From the NCBI GenBank assembly GCA_035502095.1, contig DATJUX010000022.1, forward strand, positions 124,001 through 188,000: a stretch of 64,000 nucleotides of DNA, read 5' to 3'. The position numbers and the translations under genes are program-made. Below the pieces are notes generated by a model. It was not told where the DNA came from. It made no database searches and saw nothing but the letters and a program-made list of their open reading frames with translations. Below are positions 23,899-31,344 of this stretch, one piece after another (positions within the stretch are counted from its first letter, which is position 1; the number at the start of each line of letters is the position of its first letter). Source of the stretch: JAKANT01 sp035502095. Lineage in GTDB: Bacteria > Pseudomonadota > Gammaproteobacteria > Burkholderiales > Burkholderiaceae_F.

Positions 23899-24966
23899 TT
23901 ACTCGGGATGGCCCCCGCCATCGACGTCGGAGCTCTTCCCGCTCTCGAGCGGATAGCCCGCTGCGCGCCATGCCACGATGCCGCCGTCGAGCGCGACCGC
24001 ACGCTGGAATCCCATCGTGCGCAGCGTTGCCGCGGCCAGGGTCGAGATGCGGCCGAACTCGCAGTAGGTGAGGATGCGCCGGGTCGGATCCGGCAGCTCG
24101 TGGTTGATGCGCAGTTCGAGCTGCCCGCGCGGCAGCAAGTGCGCGCCCGCGATGTGGCCCGTCTCGTAGGCGTCGCGCTCGCGCACGTCGAGGATCACCA
24201 GGTCGGAGTCGCCGCTTTCGACACGCGCCTTCAATTCCTCGAGCGACATGAAGGGCACTGTCGCGGCCGCCTCCGCGAGCATCTGCTCAACCGTCTTGCC
24301 GCCGCTCATGTTCGTGCGCAACGCTTCGGTGATGTGCCGCGGCATCGTGAGATTGAGGTTGCGCATCATCGCCACGAACGCGGCCCGGTCCTGCTTGAGC
24401 AGGCGCGGATTGGCGGCGATCTCCGCGCCGATGGTCGAGTGCGACCGGCCCTTGTAGTCGTGCGCCGGGTAGACCTTCAGCTCGGGATCCAGGCGCAGCA
24501 GCCGGCCGAACAGGCTGTCGTACAGCGCCCCGGGGTCGCCGGTCGGAAGATCCGTGCGGCCGGTCGCGCCGATCAGCAGCGTGTCGCCGGTGAAGACGCG
24601 GTCCCCGGCAACCAGGCTCATCGAGTCGGCGGTGTGCCCGGGGGTGTGCAGGACCTGCAGCCGCAGCTTGCCCACGATCAGCATTTCGCCGTCGTCGACG
24701 CGCAGGTCGACCGTCGGCGCCGGGCTCGCGCGATGCATGACCGTCGGAACACCGAGCTGATGCGCCAGCTGGCGCGTTGCCGAAAAATGATCCGCGTGGG
24801 TGTGCGTATCGATGACGAACCGGATCCGCAATCCGTTGCGCGCGGCGAGCGCGAGGTAGCGGTCGATCTGGCTCACCTCCGGGTCGATCAGCGCCGCAGC
24901 ACAGGTCTCGGCGCAGCCAACGAGGTAGGACTGGCAACCGCCGGTTGCGATCTGCTCGAACACCAT
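23899..24966 (-). CDS. Persulfide dioxygenase-rhodanese fusion (ETHE1-like)
   Basis: The 355-residue protein fuses an ETHE1-type metallo-beta-lactamase fold (residues 1 to about 235) to a rhodanese domain (about 245-345). Metal-binding landmarks are VIDTHTHADHFSA, HTPGHTADSM, FTGDTLLIGATGRTDLPTGD and YPAHDYKGR. The rhodanese active loop is TYCEFGRIS, with its Cys present. The fusion should oxidise glutathione persulfide to sulfite and exchange sulfane sulfur with thiosulfate, detoxifying sulfide. The ATG at 24966 has only a weak Shine-Dalgarno. No sqr gene is nearby. Confidence 0.9.
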   Translation of the reverse strand: MVFEQIATGGCQSYLVGCAETCAAALIDPEVSQIDRYLALAARNGLRIRFVIDTHTHADHFSATRQLAHQLGVPTVMHRASPAPTVDLRVDDGEMLIVGKLRLQVLHTPGHTADSMSLVAGDRVFTGDTLLIGATGRTDLPTGDPGALYDSLFGRLLRLDPELKVYPAHDYKGRSHSTIGAEIAANPRLLKQDRAAFVAMMRNLNLTMPRHITEALRTNMSGGKTVEQMLAEAAATVPFMSLEELKARVESGDSDLVILDVRERDAYETGHIAGAHLLPRGQLELRINHELPDPTRRILTYCEFGRISTLAAATLRTMGFQRAVALDGGIVAWRAAGYPLESGKSSDVDGGGHPE

Positions 24967-25205
24967 CGGTTGCGTTCCAGGACTCAGCCGGACTGGGGTG
25001 GTGCGGCCACGTTACGCGAGCCGCGGCGCGAGCGTCAAACGTACCGCAGCGAGGCCGCCTTCCGGGGCGCTTCGAGCGCAGGACCTGGACGACGAGCCCT
25101 GCTCGACTCCGCCGACTTCGCGGGCCATTTCGCGCCGCCGCGCGTGTTCAGCGTCGCTGAAGTCTTCGACGGCCGGCGCAAAGCGCGGAGAACGGACGCC
25201 GGCGG

Positions 25206-25877
25206 TCAGGCGACCTTCTGCGCCGCAAACACGTTTGGCTGGTAGGCGCGCAACGTCGCTTCGTAGGAGCGACGCACGTGCTCCGCGGCGAGGGCCTGTG
25301 CCTGCGTTTCGTCGCGCGCGTGGATCGCCTCGTAAATGGCGCGGTGGTCGCGGATCGCGAACGCGCGCCGCGACGGATCGAGCCGCGAAACGGCGCGCCG
25401 CGAGATGACGATCTGTGCGTTCAGCGAATGCAGCATCGCCTGCAGACGCGTGTTGCGCGCGGCCTGGACCACGAGCGTATGGAACTCGTGTCCCATCTGC
25501 GCCCATTTCTCGTCGTCCTTCTCGCGCTCGTACTGGGTGCAGATCCGGTCGAGCTGCTCCAGTTCGTTGCGCGTCGCGCGCAGCGCGGCGTAGCGGGCCG
25601 CGGTCGACTCCAACACCTCGCGCAGTTCGAAGAACTCGCGCAGGTCGTCAAGCGAACGGCGGGGCACGGTATACCCGCGCGACGGAAGCTCTTCCAGGTA
25701 ACCGTCGCGGGCCAGCACCTTGAGCGCCTCTCGCACCGGGGTCCGGCTCATGCCGAGCCGCTCGGCAAGGTGGATTTCGTAGAGGGGCTCGCCGGGCTGC
25801 AGTCCGCCGCCGACGACTGCGTCGCGCAGCTGCGCGTACGCGCGATCCATCAATCCTTCCGGTTTTTGAGTACTCAC
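25206..25877 (-). CDS. GntR-family (FadR/FCD) transcriptional regulator
   Basis: The 223-residue protein has an N-terminal winged helix (AYAQLRDAVVGGGLQPGEPL, LAERLGMSRTPVREALKVLA) and a C-terminal all-helical FCD ligand domain (LREFFELREVLESTAARYAA, HEFHTLVVQAARNTRLQ). FCD regulators usually sense acids or sugar acids. No catabolic gene adjoins; the sugar-acid kinase gene 5 kb away shares an octamer with its own upstream region. The start is a GTG at 25877. The 239-bp gap 24967-25205 contains nothing I recognise. Confidence 0.92.
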   Translation of the reverse strand: MSTQKPEGLMDRAYAQLRDAVVGGGLQPGEPLYEIHLAERLGMSRTPVREALKVLARDGYLEELPSRGYTVPRRSLDDLREFFELREVLESTAARYAALRATRNELEQLDRICTQYEREKDDEKWAQMGHEFHTLVVQAARNTRLQAMLHSLNAQIVISRRAVSRLDPSRRAFAIRDHRAIYEAIHARDETQAQALAAEHVRRSYEATLRAYQPNVFAAQKVA

Positions 25878-25890
25878 GATGAATTCTCTG

Positions 25891-25919
25891 CGTATGCACG
25901 ACGCACCGGATTATGGTGC
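25891..25919. promoter_or_regulatory. Operator-like repeats upstream of the GntR gene
   Basis: The stretch contains CGTATGCA (25891-25898), whose reverse complement TGCATACG also occurs upstream of the sugar kinase gene. It is followed by an inverted repeat GCACC-N7-GGTGC (25903-25919). It lies 14 to 42 bp upstream of the GntR start, a common place for autoregulation. Function inferred. Confidence 0.4.
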
Positions 25920-25962
25920 AGTGCGGAATGATGTCAAGCATGTCAATACAGCGCGTGGGGAA

Positions 25963-27075
25963 TCAAGCCGTCGCCGCGGCCCGGCGCCACTGCAGGACGA
26001 TTGCACCCAGGCCGGCGAGCAAGGCGAGGAACGTCACCACCCCGCCTAGAATCGGAACCTGCGCCAGCAGCGCGACCAGCAGCACCGCGGCCGCAGCGGC
26101 CCCCGCGCGCCATGCGGTCGATTGCGCACGCGCGGCTGAGAGGCGCTGCGTGAGCAGGTCGCCGATGCCGATCGCGGTCATTTCGTAACCCAGCAAGAGC
26201 AGCGCGGGGTAGGCAAGCAGGACCAGCAGCCCGAGCGGAATGCCGATCAGGCTCACCAAAAGCACGATCGCGGCGACCGGGACACAAACGAGCACGACGA
26301 AGCCGACCAGCAAGGCGAACCACGGCCGCTCCATCAGCGCCCCCGAAACGCGCGCCGTGAACGACGGGGCGACGGCCACGAATACCGCGGCGAGCACCAT
26401 CAGACCCGCGATCCACACCCCGCCGGCGGACCCCGAAGCGTGCGCCTCCTTCTGTCCCTGCGGCCAGCCTGCCTCGAGGTCCACGCGCTCCGCGCCGCCC
26501 TTCACGATCGCCTTGGGGTCCTGCTTCAGCTCGCTCTCGCTTGCGTAGTGCAGTCTGCCGCCGATGCGGGCATTGGGTCCGAGCGCAATCCGCGCGCCGG
26601 TTGCCCAGACATCGCCGCCAACCGGCGCATCGATCACGATGCTAGCGCCGGCTGCCTGGACAGAGCCGAAGACCGGGCCCTCGATGCGGACGTGTCCGCC
26701 TGCGATGCTGAGGTTGCCGCTCAGTTGCGCTCGCGAGCCGACTTCCACCTGGCCGCCCGCCATCCTCACGCTGCGCTTCACGCGCGCATCGAGCAGCACC
26801 TGCCCGCCACCCGCGACGACCCCGGAGTCGACGTCGCCCTTGATGCGCACGTTGCCGCCGACGGCGAGCACATCGCCGCCGACCTTGGCGTCGACATCGA
26901 CGCTTCCGCCGGCCACGAGCAGATCGGCCGCGACCGGCTCGGAGACCGAGACGGATCCGCCGGCACTGAAACGGTCGCCGCCCGCCTCGCGGTCGACGCG
27001 GTCGCTGCTCGATGGGTCGGCGCCCACCGCCGCGCGTGCCAGGCAGAGCAGCCAGAGGAATATCAGGTTGCGCAT
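25963..27075 (-). CDS. Membrane protein with bactofilin-like beta-helix domain
   Basis: A 370-residue protein with a signal peptide (cleaved near AAVGA). A periplasmic right-handed beta-helix-like region follows at about 35-185, made of repeats such as VAADLLVAGGSVDVDAKVGG, DVLAVGGNVRIKGDV and NLSIAGGHVRIEGPV. Three to four transmembrane helices occupy the C-terminal third. The repeats resemble polymer-forming bactofilin (DUF583-type) domains, but here they are exported and tethered, unlike cytoplasmic bactofilins. Function unknown; an envelope scaffold is plausible. It is monocistronic. Confidence 0.75.
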   Translation of the reverse strand: MRNLIFLWLLCLARAAVGADPSSSDRVDREAGGDRFSAGGSVSVSEPVAADLLVAGGSVDVDAKVGGDVLAVGGNVRIKGDVDSGVVAGGGQVLLDARVKRSVRMAGGQVEVGSRAQLSGNLSIAGGHVRIEGPVFGSVQAAGASIVIDAPVGGDVWATGARIALGPNARIGGRLHYASESELKQDPKAIVKGGAERVDLEAGWPQGQKEAHASGSAGGVWIAGLMVLAAVFVAVAPSFTARVSGALMERPWFALLVGFVVLVCVPVAAIVLLVSLIGIPLGLLVLLAYPALLLLGYEMTAIGIGDLLTQRLSAARAQSTAWRAGAAAAAVLLVALLAQVPILGGVVTFLALLAGLGAIVLQWRRAAATA

Positions 27076-27242
27076 ACACCCCCCATGGAGGAGCGGAGTT
27101 TGGGCGCGCCGCCGCCACGCGGTCCAGCGTGCGAGGTCGTAGTCACGCCAGACCCGTCACAGGAAACGCGGGACCGAGGCGAAGACGGCACCCGCGTGGG
27201 TGCCGTCGAGTCGGCAGAGAAGTGACTTGGTTCTGCGGCGGA

Positions 27243-28259
27243 TCAGGCGTAACCGACGGCGCGCAGGTAGTCCTGGGCCGCCTTCTCGCCGCGGAAGGTC
27301 GCGACGCGTTTGCCGGCCTGCTTGATCTGTTCGCGCAGTGCCTCGAGCGTCATGCACTCCTGCAGCTTGGCCGCAGGCTGCTCGCCATACGGTCCGAGCA
27401 CGGAATAGAGCTCGCTGACGGCGAACCGCTTTTCTTCCTCGAGCGTGCGCGCCGGCTTCACCGGGGCGGACGGCGCCGCAGCAGGTGCAGCGGCAGCGGG
27501 GGCGGGTGCGGCCTCGGCACGGATGGTCGCAGGTGCGGCCTCGGCACGGATCGTTGGGGGCGCTGCCTCTGCGCGAATTGTCGCGGGCGCGCTCCGCACC
27601 GGCGTTTCCACGGCCGCCTGCGCGTGCTCGGCTGCCGGCATCGGTCGTGCTCCGGAAAGAGTGGGCGGGCGGCGGGGCGGCTCAGCCAGACGGACGCCGT
27701 TGAGCGTGCCAGGGCGCGCGGTGCCGCTCGACATCTCCTGCGGCGCCACCGGACTCGGAATGCTGATGGTGGGCGGGCGACGTACGGCCGGCTCCGCGGG
27801 GCGCGGCGCACTGGCGCTCGCGACCGCACGGGCAGCGATCGCGGCGACTTCCGTCGCGGCCTCGGCGACTTCTGCCGCGGCGACCGGCGCGGCCACTCGC
27901 GCCGGCGCGGCACCGGGCACGAGCGCAGCAGGGTTGACGTGCGGCTGCGAACGCAAGGCTGCGGCGTTTTCCTGCAGCAACGAAATGGTGTCGGCGAAGT
28001 CCTCCTGCTCGTAGTCGCGTGGCGGGAGCGAAGCCGGATCGACCTTCTCGATCATGCCCTGGCTCTCGAGCGTGGAGATGATTCCGTCGAACTCGCCCGT
28101 GCGCACGACCGCCGTCAGCTCCGCCACCTGCCGGCGGCCGTCGATCATGATGAGGACGCGGCGCGCCTGCAGTGTCAGCGCACCGCTGCGCGCGTTGATC
28201 TCCGCCACGCCCTTGGGCGTCTTGGCGAAAACGATCGAGTGGTCGATGGTGTCTTCCAT
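27243..28259 (-). CDS. Hypothetical protein, Ala/Pro-rich with ordered ends
   Basis: The 338-residue cytoplasmic protein has an ordered N-terminal part (about 1-85; VFAKTPKGVAEINARSGALT, ARRVLIMIDGRRQVAELTAV) that looks like the small winged-helix-like domain found in many betaproteobacterial proteins of unknown role. A long Ala/Pro-rich disordered linker follows, then a helical C-terminus (EEKRFAVSELYSVLGPYGEQ, ALREQIKQAGKRVATFRGEK). The linker contains three tandem copies of a nine-residue unit. The ATG at 28259 has GGAG about 12 bases upstream. No function can be assigned. Confidence 0.75.
   Translation of the reverse strand: MEDTIDHSIVFAKTPKGVAEINARSGALTLQARRVLIMIDGRRQVAELTAVVRTGEFDGIISTLESQGMIEKVDPASLPPRDYEQEDFADTISLLQENAAALRSQPHVNPAALVPGAAPARVAAPVAAAEVAEAATEVAAIAARAVASASAPRPAEPAVRRPPTISIPSPVAPQEMSSGTARPGTLNGVRLAEPPRRPPTLSGARPMPAAEHAQAAVETPVRSAPATIRAEAAPPTIRAEAAPATIRAEAAPAPAAAAPAAAPSAPVKPARTLEEEKRFAVSELYSVLGPYGEQPAAKLQECMTLEALREQIKQAGKRVATFRGEKAAQDYLRAVGYA
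27508..27588 (-). repeat. Three tandem 27-bp units encoding TIRAEAAP repeats
   Basis: Three consecutive 27-bp units encode the nine-residue unit (A/P)TIRAEAAP in the linker of the hypothetical protein. The first two DNA copies are nearly identical; the third has diverged at silent sites, so the repeat is partly old. Such units can vary in number between strains. Confidence 0.7.
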
Positions 28260-28467
28260 GATGGTCGGCGACTCCGATTGAGCGTCGTGCTTGCCGGCGC
28301 TGCGCGTCGTCGAGGCACGCACATGCACCAGCGGACAGACCGCAGCGTGATGCAACGGCGTCGGTCGAGGTGCCCGAACGCATCGGTTCGGAATACCGTT
28401 TTTCCGTGCTTCGGAGGACGCGTGGCCGCCTAAAGAAATTCGTTCGCGTGACGTAAGAACAAAGTCG

Positions 28468-28788
28468 TCAGTCGCAGGTGCCGTCATCGCGCCCGTCATG
28501 CAGCGCGGCGAGTTCCAGGCTCGCGCGCTCGAGCGCACCGAGGATCTCTGCCGCGGCTGCACACAACCTGCGGCCGGCCGCGGTGGGTATGACGCCGCGC
28601 CCGCTGCGCCGAAATAACGGCGTTCCCGCCGAATCCGCGAGCTTGCGTACCAGGCCCGAGACCGTCGGCGGTGCCTTGTGCATCTCGCGCGCCGTACCGG
28701 CGAAACTTCCCACGCGCAAGATCGCTTGCAGCGCGGCCATCTGCGGCAGCGTTCCATGCCCGAGACACTGGCGGCTGGGCTTTGGCAT
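28468..28788 (-). pseudogene. LysR-type regulator reduced to its DNA-binding domain
   Basis: This 106-residue frame keeps a LysR winged helix (ALQAILRVGSFAGTAREMHK, PPTVSGLVRKLADSAGTPLF, RRSGRGVIPTAAGRRL) and part of the linker helix, then stops. No substrate-binding domain follows within the 208 bp to the next gene. LysR proteins normally have about 300 residues, so this is a truncated gene or, less likely, a free DNA-binding module. It lies beside two other damaged genes. Confidence 0.7.
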
Positions 28789-29022
28789 CGCGGCTCCCGT
28801 CGGTTGGACGAAGCCGACCGAGCGACCTTCGCCTGGATGCGACGTCAGGCAAAGGTCTCGCTCGCCTACTCCCGCCTTGCGGATTCGACGCGACGATCGC
28901 CGCGCCGCCGCTCGATATAGCACCGCTCGCTCGCGGCAGTGTTCGGTGTTTTCCCGGCGACCGATTGCAAATCGCGCCTGTTGCGTCGGCGCAGGCGTCT
29001 GCACAATCGTCACCGCGCTTGC

Positions 29023-29355
29023 GTGATCTGGGGCAGTACGCTGGTGCTCAGAGCGGTCGAACGGTTTCCAGCCCTGGTCTATGTCGGATCCGGCGTGCTC
29101 GTCTTGACCGCCGCGAAAATGATCGGCAGCGAACAAACGCTGCGCGAGGTGTTCGCGCCGTTCGAGCACGCAACGCCGCTGCTGTACGTGCTCGTGCCGG
29201 CCGTGCTCTGGGCCGGGTTCGTCAGGAATCACCGCAAGCTTGCGTCGCGCATCCACGCGCGCCTGGCCGGGTTTGCACAGCGGCTGCCCGAGCACCTCGC
29301 GAGCGAAGGAGGACAACCCACGCTGCGAGTCTCGTACCTGTCGACGGCTCGATGA
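29023..29355 (+). pseudogene. C-terminal remnant of a TerC-family membrane protein gene
   Basis: The frame encodes VIWGSTLVLRAVERFPALVY, VGSGVLVLTAAKMIGSEQTL and PLLYVLVPAVLWAGFV. These match the last helices of YjbE/TerC-type membrane proteins. The N-terminal half is absent: sequence upstream is the antisense side of the LysR remnant, and no TerC-like coding was found in any frame there. The remnant has no convincing start codon. Its end overlaps the start of the damaged universal stress gene. Confidence 0.65.
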
Positions 29356-29825
29356 ATGCGTTGCAGGCCGTACGCCACGTCGTCGACGAGTACCGGCGCC
29401 ATCACGAGCTCGAAGTGCACCTGCTCAACGTGCAGCGACCGTTCCCGCGTCACGTCGCCCGCTTCGTTGCGCGCCGGGATCGCGCGTCGTTTCATCGCGA
29501 GCAGTCCCAACGTGCGCTCGAGGATGCGCGCCGGCTTCTCGACGCGATGCGGGTGCCTTGCAGGACGCACCTGGAAGTCGGCGATCGCGCGCGGGTGATC
29601 AGCGATCTCGCGCTGCGGCTGGGCTGCGATCGCATCGTGCTCGGCACCGCGCGCAAATCGTCGCTGACGCGCATGCTCGAAGATTCGGTGACCGGCCAGG
29701 TACTGGAGGAGACCGGCGTGCCGGTGGAGATCGTCGCCGGAACGGCGATCTCGAAACTGGAGCGCTACGGCATTCCGCTCGGTATCAGCGCCGGCATCGG
29801 AATGCTCCTGCTCATGCTCGACTGA
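29320..29825 (+). pseudogene. Universal stress protein gene with damaged start
   Basis: From 29352 an open frame encodes a UspA-type domain (NALQAVRHVVDEYRRHHELE, LRLGCDRIVLGTARKSSLTR, SVTGQVLEETGVPVEIVAGT) plus a C-terminal hydrophobic helix (PLGISAGIGMLLLML). The first strand LVPVDGS is encoded just upstream of 29352 but lacks an in-frame start. GGAGG at 29308-29312 is followed at normal distance by ACG (29320) and the codons for L-R-V in another frame. One inserted base plus ACG to ATG would restore M-L-R-V-L-V-P-V-D-G. Either the gene is dead, or translation starts at ATG 29352 (157 residues). Confidence 0.6.
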
Positions 29826-29845
29826 TCCGACCCTGCCGGCTGCGT

Positions 29846-30766
29846 TCAGCCGTCGAGAACCGCGCGCACCTGCTCGCGCCGGGGCAGCGGGTCGACGGCG
29901 CCGAATCCGAGCGTGGCAAGCGCCGCTGCAACGTTGGCCCAGCGCGCGGCGGTCGCCGGTGGGTCGCCGGCGATCAAGCGCGCGAGGAAACTGCCGGCAA
30001 AACAGTCGCCGGCGCCCGTGGCATCGACAGCCTGTACCGGGTGCGGCGGTACCGCGATGCGCTCGCTGCCGTCGTCGACGATTGCGCCCCGTTCGCCCAG
30101 CTTGAGCACCACCCGGCGCGCGCCGGCATCACGTGACCAGTCCAGGATGGCGCGAGGGTCGTCGAGACCCGTCAGGAGCCGCATGTCCTCCAGGCTTGGA
30201 AGAAACCAGTCGGCCGACCGCAACGTCTCGCGCAGGATCGCCCGTGCGCGATCGATCGGCCACAACCGAAGCCGCAGGTTCCCGTCGTAGCTCACCTGCG
30301 TCGCCGCCGCGCGCGCCCGTGCGATCGCTGCGAAAACGGTGTCGCAGGCGCCGGGGCTGATCGCCTGGCTGATTGCCGAAACGTGGAGGAAACGCGCCCG
30401 CTCGATGAGGCCCGCCGCAAGCTCGGCCGGCTGCATCCGGCTGGCCGCGGACCCTGCGCGGAGGTAGGTGAACTCGTGTCCGCCCGGTGCGTGGGAAACG
30501 AAGTAGATCCCGGTCGGCGCGCCCTCGTCGACGAGTACGCCGGTCGTGTCGACGCCCTCCGCGCGCCACAAGGCAAGCAATTGCTCGCCGAACCTGTCCT
30601 TGCCGACGCGGGTCAGGTAGGCGCAATGCGCACCCTGGCGCGCTGCCGCGATGACCGCGTTCGAGGTGTCGCCGCCAAAGCCCTGACGGTAGTGAGGCTC
30701 GCCGGCTACGGTCTGGTTGAACTCGACCATCGGCTCGCCGAGCGCAACGACGTCGTAGTCCTTCAT
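29846..30766 (-). CDS. kdgK: PfkB-family sugar kinase, probable 2-keto-3-deoxygluconate kinase
   Basis: The 306-residue cytoplasmic kinase has the ribokinase/PfkB signatures: GFGGDTSNAVIAAARQGAHC at the N-terminus and AVDATGAGDCFAGSFLARLI near residue 250, with the catalytic Asp in GAGD. Substrate-lid and motif spacing (VVALGEPMVEFNQ, TYLRAGSAASRM) are closest to KDG kinases, which phosphorylate 2-dehydro-3-deoxygluconate for the Entner-Doudoroff route. The aldolase partner is not nearby, so the substrate is inferred. The ATG at 30766 has a weak GGCGGA in front. Confidence 0.8.
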   Translation of the reverse strand: MKDYDVVALGEPMVEFNQTVAGEPHYRQGFGGDTSNAVIAAARQGAHCAYLTRVGKDRFGEQLLALWRAEGVDTTGVLVDEGAPTGIYFVSHAPGGHEFTYLRAGSAASRMQPAELAAGLIERARFLHVSAISQAISPGACDTVFAAIARARAAATQVSYDGNLRLRLWPIDRARAILRETLRSADWFLPSLEDMRLLTGLDDPRAILDWSRDAGARRVVLKLGERGAIVDDGSERIAVPPHPVQAVDATGAGDCFAGSFLARLIAGDPPATAARWANVAAALATLGFGAVDPLPRREQVRAVLDG

Positions 30767-30819
30767 TGCGGCTATCCGCCCGGACGTTACGAACAGGCGC
30801 GGATTATGCAGGGCAGTGT

Positions 30820-30838
30820 TGCATACGCCATGTATACG
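30820..30838. promoter_or_regulatory. Operator-like direct repeat TGCATACG/TGTATACG upstream of kdgK
   Basis: Two near-identical octamers, TGCATACG (30820-30827) and TGTATACG (30831-30838), lie 11 bp apart in an AT-rich patch 54 to 72 bp upstream of the kinase start. TGTATAC-type words are common in GntR/FadR-subfamily operators. The first octamer also occurs in front of the GntR gene at 25891. Confidence 0.45.
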
Positions 30839-31344
30839 AGTTGCAAGGCGGCGCGGCCGGAAGCCATGCAGGCGGCTTTGGAGGTTGGCCAATTCGCGGG
30901 ATGAGCACCGGCACGTGGCGTCGGCGCGCGCCGCCGGACTTCCGCAACTTGCCGCGCGGGGGCACACTCCGCCGTTCATGGCGCGGCGATGTCGCCGGCT
31001 TGCACGGCGCTGCCGGCACGTCGTTGCGCCGATAGCACGCGCGGGAGTCGAACCGCGCGCGACGACAAAAAAACGGAGACAGGTCTTGACGGCGCATGAG
31101 CGCGATCCCGGCCAGCCGTGCCGCCGGGTCGACCCGCGACAATCGTCGCTGCGGCGTCGCCTTCCCGCGCGACCGCGCCCCTGTCCGCGAGCAATCCGAG
31201 TTCCCATCGCACGCCTGCCGGCCGCGACGGCGCGATCGTCGCCCGCCACGACCTTGGGCTCGCTCGACCGCGCCGCCGCCGCGATGGCGCGCTGAAAACT
31301 GACGCAACAGTGAATCGGACACCACTGCAAGGGAGATGAAGGCC
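30839..31344. other. Gap between kdgK and aceE without a recognisable gene
   Basis: This 506-bp stretch has normal high GC but no frame with convincing coding character; open frames on both strands are Arg-rich and look like chance. It must contain the aceE promoter, which I cannot pinpoint. An A7 run occurs at 31067-31073. Confidence 0.5.
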
